From an uncultured Nonlabens sp. (GTDB lineage: Bacteria > Bacteroidota > Bacteroidia > Flavobacteriales > Flavobacteriaceae), in the NCBI RefSeq assembly GCF_947495285.1, contig NZ_CANLXZ010000022.1, forward strand, positions 1 through 51,987: a stretch of DNA of 51,987 bases, in the 5' to 3' direction. Of this stretch, positions 1 to 7,874 are shown piece after piece. Under the pieces are notes generated by a model. The model did not search any database, was not told the origin of the DNA, and saw nothing but the letters and a program-made list of their open reading frames with translations. The stretch's first letter is position 1. Each line of letters begins with the position of its first letter. The translations under genes and the position numbers were made by a program.

Positions 1-1
1 C

Positions 2-91
2 AAGAACAGTATTTTTCATAAAACAATTACCAGAATGGTAGAAGCTAAACCAGTTTATCAAAATCAAATTAAACAGAACCTAAGCGTATAA
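2..91 (+). CDS. Possible C-terminal end of an upstream gene (partial)
   Basis: An open frame enters the window at base 2 and stops at a TAA at 89-91. It would encode the last 29 residues of a protein whose body lies outside the window, ending in KQNLSV. An internal ATG at 35 could alternatively start an 18-residue peptide. Nothing in the sequence identifies a family. It is listed because the next gene starts 20 bases later without an ATG, as expected for a closely spaced downstream gene. Confidence is low because 90 bases of open frame can occur by chance. Confidence 0.25.
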   Translation, partial: KNSIFHKTITRMVEAKPVYQNQIKQNLSV

Positions 92-111
92 CTCAATCTA
101 TTTTAATCAGC

Positions 112-543
112 TTGTTTTTCGGCTTTATATTTGGAGTCATTTTATATGTAGTTTACAACAGTAATTCTTCTCCATTTATATTTCCATTAGTAATATTTCT
201 TGTCATCTTTGGACTTGTTGTCCTTTTGAGTACACTCAATGTAGTTGGATTACTATTTAGCTCAAATAGCATCTTAAATGATTTAATTCATAGAAAAAAA
301 GTAATCATTGAGATCGCAATCAAAGACAAAAAAGAGTTTTTAAATTCTAATAGCAATACATACACGTATCGATTAGTTTTTGATAAAAACGAATTTCTAG
401 ATGTCTACCATGTAGGAAGAGAAACATATGATAAAATCAGTATTGGAGATGTTTTAACCTTAGAATGTTCAAAATATGGAAAATGGATTATTGATTTAAG
501 ATGGAAATCTGAAAGTATTGAAAATAAGAGTTATATTAAATAA
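112..543 (+). CDS. Small two-helix membrane protein, unknown function
   Basis: This encodes 143 residues with two strongly hydrophobic segments (about residues 2-16 and 23-50), followed by a charged soluble domain of about 90 residues containing a tyrosine-rich beta-like stretch. The frame has no ATG start. TTG at 112 is the first usual alternative start, but the frame is open back to 73, so the true start could be upstream (for example ATA at 88), or the 5' end may be damaged. No family is recognised. The topology suggests a membrane-anchored protein with its C-terminal domain on one side of the inner membrane. The codon pattern over the C-terminal half looks like real coding sequence. Confidence 0.5.
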   Translation: MFFGFIFGVILYVVYNSNSSPFIFPLVIFLVIFGLVVLLSTLNVVGLLFSSNSILNDLIHRKKVIIEIAIKDKKEFLNSNSNTYTYRLVFDKNEFLDVYHVGRETYDKISIGDVLTLECSKYGKWIIDLRWKSESIENKSYIK

Positions 544-924
544 CTATTTACAACACTATATAGCAAACAGGAAATTATTGCTTCCCATAAAACGTAGAAC
601 ATCTAGAAAGCAATCTTATATTTTCAAATACTAGTGAACCAGAAAAATAAAACAAAATACATAAGGCATAGTCCACAGTTAAACAGAAAAGCTATTCCTT
701 AATTTATCTGGCCCAATTGCAATACATTCTACCTTCTTACCAAAAGTATGCGACATGTTATTCTTAAATTATGTAATAATGCCTTACAACAGTTTAAAAT
801 ATATCATCACGATCAATTAGCTATTAATAAAAAAAATCTCAATGAAACTAAGTACATTGAGATTTAAAATTTAGTTACTAATTGTGGCCCGTAATTAATA
901 AAAGGAAGTACTAAAAAAGCGACC
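544..924. other. Gene-poor spacer
   Basis: This 380-base AT-rich spacer lies between the membrane protein and the 3' end of the endonuclease gene. Apart from the terminator at 834-865 nothing is clearly supported. A 25-codon minus-strand frame at 679-756 is open but too short to call. Confidence 0.5.
834..865 (-). terminator. Rho-independent terminator for the endonuclease gene
   Basis: A perfect 11-bp stem (834-844 pairs with 855-865) encloses a 10-base loop. On the minus strand it is followed by a run of T residues (A-run at about 828-836 on the plus strand). It lies 60 bases downstream of the minus-strand stop codon at 925. Confidence 0.8.
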
Positions 925-2889
925 TTATCTTACCACTAACTTTACAACCTTAGAACCACGACCTTTAAATAATTTTACCAGGTATATACCAGTTGTTAAA
1001 TTGTGGTTTATTCTACTAGAATTTGTAATACTTACAGTCCTTATTGTTCTACCAAAGGTGTCATAAATAGCGATATCAATAGGTTCATTAACATTTGAGA
1101 TAGTAAAATGTTTATTTGAAGGATTAGGTGTTATAACAATCTTAGATAATGCATCAGACTCTTCAGAGAGTGTGAAATTTTGACCTATGTCAGTTCCATA
1201 AATTAGTTCTACTAGTTCTGGATTATCAATAAAAGGGTTTCTATTGTTTTGCCATGTAAAAATCACATTATTGCGATTCATTTCAAAATCATCTGGTGGA
1301 TCATTTCTGTGCCATTCTATTAATGTGGTTAGGTCACCTATTAGACCTCTAGTACTATTTGCAGGGTTACCACTTGCGATAGCAAGATTATTGTATCTTA
1401 AATCCATATAAAATAATGCACGAGCGACATCACCATGCCAGCTACCTTGAGAACCTATAGGTCCATTGTATTCTGGGAAATCATTGTTACCTCTAGAACT
1501 ATTTTCTGGTCCGTCTGTTGCTCTTAAATGATGAGCATCACTATTACCATGCCTCAAACTATCTGCATTAGTTTCTGTCCATACAGACATGCCATCTTTT
1601 ATCTCGTCATATTCAATTGATGAAAACGGTCCTCTAGACCTAGACCAGATATGTTCTCTATTCCATTTACCTGTATTTGTACTACCGGTTTGAAAATCGA
1701 TTACTCTGCGTTCTTGCTCCGTATACATCAACCATACGTTGTTAGAATTTAAAGGAGAAGCATCAGCTTTCTTTAATATTTCTGTCACATCATTATACGT
1801 GTGTATGCGTACTACATTTTCTTCAGAAATAAGCGCCGTAATTGCTGTTTCTAATTGTGGAGATGCTAGATTATTTAAACTATTATAATAATCACTAGGT
1901 GCAGTACTAGCAACGATGCCATAGGTAGGAGCTAGTGGAGTCCCGTATGCTGCTACTTGAAAATCGTTATCGATAACTACCAGTTCTTCAAAATCTTTTA
2001 ATCTCTTAAAACCTGTTGGTAAATTATCATCTAAGTTTATACGTAAAAACTCATCACCTTCATCTATCGCATCGTCTACAATGGTAAAACTAAGAGTTGT
2101 ACTAGTCTGGCCAGCTATAATAGTAAATGAGGAGGCACCTGTATAGTCATTAGCATCAAACCCTCGGTTATTAAAGGTAAAACCTAGAGTGAAATCTGAA
2201 GTAGGTGCCTGGGTTAATGTGAAGGTAATGTCAAATGTATCTGGTTCTGAAAGCTCGTTTTTACTAGTTGTGAAACTAACACCATTATAAGTAGGTGTTG
2301 TAGAATCGTTTAATGAGTGTGGTGTAGGACTTTTAGTTTCATAGGTTCCATCTGTTTTACGTTGTACAGATTCTGTCGTTTTATTACCGTTTTCATTTTC
2401 ATTATATTGAACGGGAATACCTAAAAATGTCATCAATGCTGTATTATCTGGATCATCAGTGTCATAAATTAATGCATCTACTAGATTTACTTGAGATGGA
2501 AACGTTCTGTCTGGCCAGTCAGTATCGTCACCTCTGTAGATGGCAACAGCATCTGCGCCTAGTTGTATATTACTTTCTGCAATATAGCGATCTGGAACTG
2601 GTGAGACTAGAGAACTACCTAAAACTACTAAACCGTTATCATCTGTAACTAGCCCATCGAGATCTACCGTATAATAACTGCGGCCCATACCGGTACTTGA
2701 ACTTCCAGAACCATTAAAAAAAACTAAAACAAAACCATCTAATTGATAGAATGGAACGTCAGATTTTAATTCAACAAATTGTTTATCGTTCGTACTAGGA
2801 GTATCTGCATCTAATTCGTTAATGAATACTTGTGATTCCGCTTTCGCGAAAGCGAGAACAGCAAATAGTAAAAAGTATATTTGTTTCAT
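925..2889 (-). CDS. Secreted endonuclease I-type nuclease with T9SS sorting domain
   Basis: This is a 654-residue multidomain secreted nuclease. Residues 1-19 form a signal peptide ending in AFAKA. Residues about 21-190 resemble a lamin-tail (LTD) domain (VFINELDAD start). Residues about 200-310 form a Calx-beta-like domain ending VIDNDF. Residues about 330-565 match the endonuclease I (PF04231, His-Me finger) family, with REHIWSRSRG at 411-420, DAHHLR at 451-456 and RNPFIDNPEL at 550-559. The last 70 residues are a type A T9SS sorting domain (ITPNPSN start, GIYLVKL, basic end). It should be exported by the type IX system and degrade extracellular DNA or RNA. A copy of the dispersed palindrome encodes the signal-peptide end. 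Confidence 0.9.
   Translation of the reverse strand: MKQIYFLLFAVLAFAKAESQVFINELDADTPSTNDKQFVELKSDVPFYQLDGFVLVFFNGSGSSSTGMGRSYYTVDLDGLVTDDNGLVVLGSSLVSPVPDRYIAESNIQLGADAVAIYRGDDTDWPDRTFPSQVNLVDALIYDTDDPDNTALMTFLGIPVQYNENENGNKTTESVQRKTDGTYETKSPTPHSLNDSTTPTYNGVSFTTSKNELSEPDTFDITFTLTQAPTSDFTLGFTFNNRGFDANDYTGASSFTIIAGQTSTTLSFTIVDDAIDEGDEFLRINLDDNLPTGFKRLKDFEELVVIDNDFQVAAYGTPLAPTYGIVASTAPSDYYNSLNNLASPQLETAITALISEENVVRIHTYNDVTEILKKADASPLNSNNVWLMYTEQERRVIDFQTGSTNTGKWNREHIWSRSRGPFSSIEYDEIKDGMSVWTETNADSLRHGNSDAHHLRATDGPENSSRGNNDFPEYNGPIGSQGSWHGDVARALFYMDLRYNNLAIASGNPANSTRGLIGDLTTLIEWHRNDPPDDFEMNRNNVIFTWQNNRNPFIDNPELVELIYGTDIGQNFTLSEESDALSKIVITPNPSNKHFTISNVNEPIDIAIYDTFGRTIRTVSITNSSRINHNLTTGIYLVKLFKGRGSKVVKLVVR
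2839..2854. repeat. Dispersed palindrome CGCTTTCGCGAAAGCG, exact copy
   Basis: Exact 16-bp palindrome inside the endonuclease gene. On the minus strand it reads GCT TTC GCG AAA GCG, encoding AFAKA at the end of the signal peptide. Confidence 0.9.
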
Positions 2890-2905
2890 TTTTTTAATTT
2901 TTTTG

Positions 2906-2934
2906 CAAAAATACTATTATCGCTCTAGACCCAA
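2906..2934 (-). promoter_or_regulatory. Bacteroidota-type promoter of the endonuclease gene
   Basis: On the minus strand the -7 box TATTTTTG (plus strand CAAAAATA, 2906-2913) matches the Bacteroidota consensus TAnnTTTG. A TTG -33 core (plus CAA, 2932-2934) lies 18 bases upstream. The ATG follows after about 16 bases. Confidence 0.5.
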
Positions 2935-3144
2935 TGATATTAAATAGTTAAGAGATTTTTACTATTACTTCACATAAGTAAATAAACTAAACCTGCTGTT
3001 ACCACTGTTAGAACCAGATGAAAGTAGTATGCGCAATTATTTGATAATTTATACTATTAAATTATGTTAAGATTAAATCTTATTTATTTATCAAATGAAA
3101 TGTGTTCTTTTAAAGTTTATAAGAATAAGCACTTTTAAATTTAG

Positions 3145-3152
3145 TAATTTTG
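3145..3152 (+). promoter_or_regulatory. Candidate -7 box just before the HipA-like gene
   Basis: TAATTTTG fits TAnnTTTG and ends 6 bases before the ATG at 3159, so a transcript from it would be leaderless or nearly so. No clear TTTG -33 element is present at the usual distance. Confidence 0.3.
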
Positions 3153-3158
3153 ATTTCT

Positions 3159-3938
3159 ATGAATAAAATTGATATTCGTACCGTAAATGTGGTGCAATAT
3201 GTACAGCCTTTAAGAGAAGGCGGCTCACTACCTGCTATTGTAAAAGCAGACGATGGTTTTCTTTACGTAATTAAGTTTAGAGGCGCTGGACAAGGTAAAA
3301 AAGCACTCATATCAGAGTTTATAGGTGGTGAACTGGCTCGAATACTAGGTTTACATGTTCCTGAAATAGTTTTCATGAATCTAGACGACTCTTTTAGTAA
3401 AACAGAGCCAGATGAAGAGATACAGGATTTACTAAAATTTAGCGTGGGTTTAAACCTAGGACTTCATTTCTTAACCGGTTCTATAACCTATGATCCACTA
3501 GTTAGTGAGGTAGATTCTTTAACTGCTTCTAAAGTCGTTCTACTGGACAGCATTATAAGCAACATCGATAGAACCGCAAAGAATACAAATCTATTGCAGT
3601 GGAATAAGGAATTGTGGATTGTTGATAACGGTGCTAGTTTTTATTTTCATCACGACTGGAAAACTTGGGAAAATCATTTAACCAGAACATTTCCTTTGAT
3701 AAAAGATCATGTGCTTTTAGAAAAAGCTAGCCTATTAGAAGAGGTTTCTAAAGAAATTACACGGCTTTTCACTCCAGAAATAATTAATGAAGTAGTCTCT
3801 AACATACCAGAAGACTGGCTTTTAAATGAGTCTGACGCAATGACTAGCGACCAGATAAGAGATGCGTATAACCTGTTTTTAAACACGCGACTGTCTAAGA
3901 TAGATTTACTTATTAAAGAAGCTCAAGATGCAAGATAA
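3159..3938 (+). CDS. HipA-like kinase (HipA_2 family)
   Basis: This 259-residue protein resembles the short HipA_2 family of HipA-related kinase-fold proteins. The N-terminal part contains a beta-rich segment ending YVIKF, where the lysine would contact ATP. A catalytic-loop-like motif NIDRTAKNTN lies around D137, N142 and N144, and a VDNGASF segment with D156 occupies the metal-binding (DFG-like) position. ATG at 3159 is chosen; an in-frame TTG at 3150 is less likely. Unlike classical HipBA there is no HTH antitoxin gene beside it. Instead its last 11 bases overlap the DUF3037 gene, implying translational coupling and joint function. Its substrate is unknown. Confidence 0.8.
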   Translation: MNKIDIRTVNVVQYVQPLREGGSLPAIVKADDGFLYVIKFRGAGQGKKALISEFIGGELARILGLHVPEIVFMNLDDSFSKTEPDEEIQDLLKFSVGLNLGLHFLTGSITYDPLVSEVDSLTASKVVLLDSIISNIDRTAKNTNLLQWNKELWIVDNGASFYFHHDWKTWENHLTRTFPLIKDHVLLEKASLLEEVSKEITRLFTPEIINEVVSNIPEDWLLNESDAMTSDQIRDAYNLFLNTRLSKIDLLIKEAQDAR

Positions 3939-4311
3939 ATACACATTTGAGTATGCTACGATAAGAATCGTACCTAAAGTAGAACGAGAAGAATTTATTA
4001 ATGTAGGTGTTATTTTATTTTGTAAACGCAAGAAATTTGTGGGTATGAAATATTACATAAATCCAGATAAATTAAAGGCTTTTTCTCCTGATGTAGAATT
4101 AGAAACGTTTGAGAGTTATCTAAATGCTTGGATAAAAGTATGCGATGGCTCGCCTGCTGGTGGTAAAATAGGCGCCATGGAATTATCTGACCGTTTTAGA
4201 TGGTTAACCGCTTGTAGAAGTACGATAATCCAAAGCTCAAATACACACTCTGGACTGTGTGAAGATCCACAACAGACACTAGAAGAGTTGTTTAATACAC
4301 AGGTTCTCTAG
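3928..4311 (+). CDS. DUF3037 family protein, partner of HipA-like kinase
   Basis: A 127-residue soluble protein that matches DUF3037 in its N-terminal pattern: YEYATIR-like start (EYATIRIVPKVEREEFINVG), followed by GVILFCK and a second block with LTACRSTIIQ and LCEDPQQTLEELF. The length is normal for the family and no membrane segment is present. The ATG lies inside the end of the HipA-like kinase gene (11-base overlap in another frame), so the two are almost certainly one transcriptional and translational unit. I recall DUF3037 genes often sitting next to HipA_2 genes. The biochemical role of the pair is not established; this protein could be a regulator or substrate of the kinase. Confidence 0.8.
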   Translation: MQDKYTFEYATIRIVPKVEREEFINVGVILFCKRKKFVGMKYYINPDKLKAFSPDVELETFESYLNAWIKVCDGSPAGGKIGAMELSDRFRWLTACRSTIIQSSNTHSGLCEDPQQTLEELFNTQVL

Positions 4312-4694
4312 ATCATATCGTTAGGTAAATGATACTACTACCCTACTGGATTAGATTTAGTTTAATAAAAAAGGTTGTTATGAGTTCCGCTTTCGCGAAA
4401 GCGAATCTAAAACCAACTAAGAGACCAGTAGGATGAGAAAAGACAGTTATGTCTAAGGTTAAATACGACTCTATAAGTCAATGATTTAAACCAGTATTTA
4501 AGGCTAATAATGATTAGATAAAATAAACATTAGGAAAAGTTTAAAAGTCCTCGCTGGGTAACTAAGATAATTTAGCTTCCCTTTGTAAAACAAATAGCTA
4601 TCAAAATGAGTAATGATAAGTATTTTAATGCTTAGGCACTGGATACTTAAAATTTAAATTAATGTATATTATTGACCATTAATATGGTAAAATT
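4312..4694. other. Intergenic region with nested inverted repeat
   Basis: This 383-base spacer holds an exact copy of the dispersed palindrome (4388-4403) framed by an outer inverted repeat (CCTACTGG 4342-4349 against CCAGTAGG 4425-4432). The remaining 260 bases before the next gene are AT-rich without recognisable features. Confidence 0.5.
4388..4403. repeat. Dispersed palindrome, exact copy
   Basis: Exact CGCTTTCGCGAAAGCG, intergenic, at the centre of a larger inverted-repeat structure. Confidence 0.9.
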
Positions 4695-6539
4695 ATGGAA
4701 AAGAATAAAATGCTAGATTATATTAAAGACGTTTTAGAAAATATGCCATCTGGTTGGGTGGATATTACAACACATAGACTAGATATTTATAATGAAGAGC
4801 TTGCAAAAACTCAGTTTCTAGAGCAATTTGAAGCTTTATACAATGATAATAATTCAGAGAAGTCTGCACTAGAAATATTACCTACAGCTTATGATTACAT
4901 AAGATTAGGGCATCCTTTATCCTGTGTTCTAGAATGGGCAATTGCACAATTAGATGGTCTTAAATCTGAGAACGTAATTAGCTTTTCCTCAAAGACAGTA
5001 CCTGTCCTATCGGTGTTGAGAAAAAATCATTTTGATCATAAGAATACCCAAATTATCTATACCGGTACGCTACCAGACTCTTTTGACGCGCAAACAATAG
5101 AACGAGTTTATGGATACCAGTTTGAGTTGAAAAAGGTAGATTCTATTAAAGATGTTCCTGCCTTTGACGGTAGTACGATCTTTATCAAGAATGAAGAACA
5201 AATAGGTGCCATAGAGCTGCATGAAAACATAGATTTTTATATAAGTCTACACGGTAAGTTAGGTAGTGTACTGGTTATAAATGGTCAGGAGAATGAGAGT
5301 TATGTTGCAGACATACAACATGTGCGTAGAAGAGAAACAATAGCCATGACACCTGCAAACTCTGTTATAGCTTTACAATCTCTTGTGTCGCAAACTGCTT
5401 TTAAAGAAGAGAAAACTAATGTAGTACGTGATAAGGAAAGCGTTTTAAACTCTATTAAAGAGATTACAAAATCGAGTACCACACCACTTGTAGGTTCTAG
5501 TGGACTGTCCATACAGTATGCTATCATGATGGGGCTTATTAACGATGCCAAAGAAAAACATAAAGGAAAAGCTATTAAAATAGTCGTGCCTCCTAACTGT
5601 TATGGTGGTACTAATGACCAGGCAAGAAGAGTCGCGGCATGTATTGATAATGTAGATATTGTCGATTTACTAGTAGATGGTGATAATGATATGGTGCAAA
5701 GTATCGATACCGTTTTAAATCAGATTGCTCAAGAAGACTCCATACCTTACATTATTGCCGAAATACCTACTAACCCTAGAGTTGAGGTACCAGACCTAAT
5801 TCAATTAAAAGAGGTATTAACTAAAGAGCGTAAAACACCTCACGGAGATCTTGCGATAGATCCTGTATTTATTCTTGATCAAACATTCTGTCCTAATGTT
5901 CACTTTTTAGGTGAGGACGATATGTTATCAGGTGTGCGAACTATATCTTTTGCTAGTGGTTCTAAATTCCCTAGTGGTGGTCGTTGTACGGCTGGTTACT
6001 GTGTAGGAAACAAGAAAACTACGGCATTAATGGAAAAAATAGAATTGCACTTAGGTATTTGTGATAATGAAGCTACAGATCTTCAATATGAAATACTTGC
6101 AGAGCAACTGCCGTCCATGAATCAAAGAATTACAGATGCGTATAAAAATACTCGCGTATTTGTAAATTATATCCACGAGACTTTACCTGGTGCAAAAATC
6201 AATTTTGTATCAGAAGAACTAGCACAACAAGGGTTTACTCCTTCTGTATTTTCACTAGATCTACCTACAAAAGGCGCTAATGCTGAAGAGAAAGAAGCTT
6301 ATAAAAGGGAATTAAACCTTAAGTTGATTAACTTAATGATTACAGAGATTCCTGATGAAAGTAAATTTTGTGTGAGTTATGGACAGCTAAAAGGCTGTTA
6401 CTGGACTATACCAGCAACATCTACACAGGGAACGACTAAAGAAGGTGATAAAGATTACATCGTACGTGCATCTCTATCTCCTAACCTAGATCTGGAGTTA
6501 CATAAGAAAGTGTTTTCTAAATTTGTAGCATCTATTTAA
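4695..6539 (+). CDS. PLP-dependent Cys/Met metabolism enzyme (cystathionine lyase/synthase-like)
   Basis: A 614-residue protein whose C-terminal 350 residues resemble the Cys/Met metabolism PLP-enzyme family (PF01053). The Schiff-base lysine is probably K424 in ASGSKFPSGGRC. An upstream PPNCYGGTNDQ segment fits the cofactor and substrate region, and IAEIPTNPRVEVPD matches the family's ENPTNP-type motif. It is about 200 residues longer than typical cystathionine gamma-synthase or beta-lyase; the extra N-terminal part (about 1-240) contains a phosphate-binding-like stretch but no recognised domain. It probably catalyses a beta- or gamma-elimination or replacement on a sulfur amino acid; the exact reaction cannot be assigned. 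It is monocistronic, with a strong terminator behind it. Confidence 0.8.
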   Translation: MEKNKMLDYIKDVLENMPSGWVDITTHRLDIYNEELAKTQFLEQFEALYNDNNSEKSALEILPTAYDYIRLGHPLSCVLEWAIAQLDGLKSENVISFSSKTVPVLSVLRKNHFDHKNTQIIYTGTLPDSFDAQTIERVYGYQFELKKVDSIKDVPAFDGSTIFIKNEEQIGAIELHENIDFYISLHGKLGSVLVINGQENESYVADIQHVRRRETIAMTPANSVIALQSLVSQTAFKEEKTNVVRDKESVLNSIKEITKSSTTPLVGSSGLSIQYAIMMGLINDAKEKHKGKAIKIVVPPNCYGGTNDQARRVAACIDNVDIVDLLVDGDNDMVQSIDTVLNQIAQEDSIPYIIAEIPTNPRVEVPDLIQLKEVLTKERKTPHGDLAIDPVFILDQTFCPNVHFLGEDDMLSGVRTISFASGSKFPSGGRCTAGYCVGNKKTTALMEKIELHLGICDNEATDLQYEILAEQLPSMNQRITDAYKNTRVFVNYIHETLPGAKINFVSEELAQQGFTPSVFSLDLPTKGANAEEKEAYKRELNLKLINLMITEIPDESKFCVSYGQLKGCYWTIPATSTQGTTKEGDKDYIVRASLSPNLDLELHKKVFSKFVASI

Positions 6540-6560
6540 GAGATTTTAATTTTAAACTTA

Positions 6561-6593
6561 AAACGCCGCTTCTTTTTATATGAAGCGGCGTTT
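6561..6593. terminator. Bidirectional terminator
   Basis: A perfect 12-bp GC-rich stem (6561-6572 with 6582-6593) and 9-base loop, followed by T-rich sequence on the plus strand. It lies between the converging PLP-enzyme and monooxygenase-like genes, so it can serve both. Confidence 0.85.
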
Positions 6594-6622
6594 CTATTTT
6601 TTATCAATAAGAAGATTATTTA

Positions 6623-7675
6623 TCACTTTTTAGAGATGATACCTGCTAGATAGCTAGCATCTTTAGAAACTCCACCTAGTGTTGCAGACCCACGAGTGTA
6701 CATCCATGGCAAACCCATAAAATAAAGTCCTTCTATATTACTGACACCTCTATAGTTTTTAGGATAATTAGCTGCATCGAGTTCTAGACCTTCCACCCAT
6801 GAAAAGTTAGGGCGGTAACCTGTTGCCCAGATTATATTTTTAATGGTAGAAACGTTTTTAGATTCAAAAAAGATCTGTTCCTTTAAAGCATCTTTTGTTC
6901 TCCCTACAGGAAAAACGTTCTCTCTAGCTAGAATACCCTTTACGTCAGTACCTATAACTGGTTGCGTAGAAGAATTGATCTTCTTCCCTATCCAGCTGTA
7001 TTTGTTATAGCTTAAAAAACCTATTTTAGTAAACCACCACCATAGCGTTTTACCTAAGAAATTTTGCGGTAAAGATTTTACGGTCGTATCGCCAGAAAAA
7101 TAAACCTTGCGCGTACCGTCTTTAGATAATTCATTTAGAATTTGATAACCAGAATCTCCTCCACCCACTACCAGCGCGTCACCATCTTGTAATTGATCGA
7201 TTCCTTTGTAATAGTTACTGTGCATTTGCAATATACTGTCTGCAGTCTTTGTATGACATGGTGGTGTGTACGGTATATGAAAAGGACCAGTTGCTACGAT
7301 AACGTTTTTAGTTTCAATAACACCATCTTTATGTTCTACACAAAAAGTTTTTTCCTTCTTTTTTACAGAAGTGACTAGCGTGTTTAACTGAACAGGAATT
7401 TCAAATGTATCTACGTAATTTTTAAAATAGTTGGCTACTTCAAATTTTGAGGGATAATGATTTTTAGGAGCGTCAAAGTCCAGTCCTGGTAAGTGATTAT
7501 ATTCTGTAGGAGTAAATAGTTTTAAAGAGTCCCATCTATTTAACCAAGAAGCACCTATTTCATTTTCTCCATCTAGAACTATAAAATTCTTATTCATTTT
7601 TTTTAAATGATAAGCCATAGCTAGACCTGCTTGTGCACCACCTATTATCACATATTCTAACCTCTTGCTGTTCAT
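6623..7675 (-). CDS. FAD/NAD(P)-binding oxidoreductase, flavin monooxygenase-like
   Basis: A 350-residue CzcO/FMO-like flavoprotein. An FAD-binding Rossmann motif GGAQAG is at residues 12-17 (a GxGxxG variant with alanine at the third position), followed by an acidic residue after VLD. The conserved GASWLNRWDSLKLFTP block is typical of this family. A second dinucleotide site VVGGGDSG lies mid-protein for NAD(P)H. ATG motifs occur in VATGPFH and IIWATGYRPNF. The C-terminus GLPWMYTRGSATLGGVSKDA is also family-like. Likely an NAD(P)H- and FAD-dependent cytosolic oxidoreductase; the substrate cannot be assigned. A short dyad overlaps its start region (7675-7700). Confidence 0.8.
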   Translation of the reverse strand: MNSKRLEYVIIGGAQAGLAMAYHLKKMNKNFIVLDGENEIGASWLNRWDSLKLFTPTEYNHLPGLDFDAPKNHYPSKFEVANYFKNYVDTFEIPVQLNTLVTSVKKKEKTFCVEHKDGVIETKNVIVATGPFHIPYTPPCHTKTADSILQMHSNYYKGIDQLQDGDALVVGGGDSGYQILNELSKDGTRKVYFSGDTTVKSLPQNFLGKTLWWWFTKIGFLSYNKYSWIGKKINSSTQPVIGTDVKGILARENVFPVGRTKDALKEQIFFESKNVSTIKNIIWATGYRPNFSWVEGLELDAANYPKNYRGVSNIEGLYFMGLPWMYTRGSATLGGVSKDASYLAGIISKK

Positions 7676-7676
7676 T

Positions 7677-7695
7677 ACAATTTTATAAAAATTGT
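7677..7695 (-). promoter_or_regulatory. Operator-like dyad upstream of the monooxygenase gene
   Basis: ACAATTTT (7677-7684) and AAAATTGT (7688-7695) form a perfect inverted repeat around ATA, extended by TTACAA at 7675 and TTGTAA at 7695-7700. It lies directly upstream of the minus-strand ATG. It could be a regulator site or a chance AT-rich dyad. Confidence 0.25.
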
Positions 7696-7874
7696 TGTAA
7701 AATTAAGAATCCTTTGATGATACCCTAATTAAATAAACATTTTAAGTATATTAAATAATAAATTGATAACAACAAGTATAAATAGATGAATAATCAATAA
7801 TAAATAACCATCCTATTGAATGGATTAATATTTCTAAAAGATCGGTTCAAAAAGCGCATTTTAACCACAATACT

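Noticed and set aside
679..756. 25-codon minus-strand frame (MSHTFGKKVE...) in the first spacer
   Set aside because: Too short and isolated, with no family, promoter or terminator to support it.
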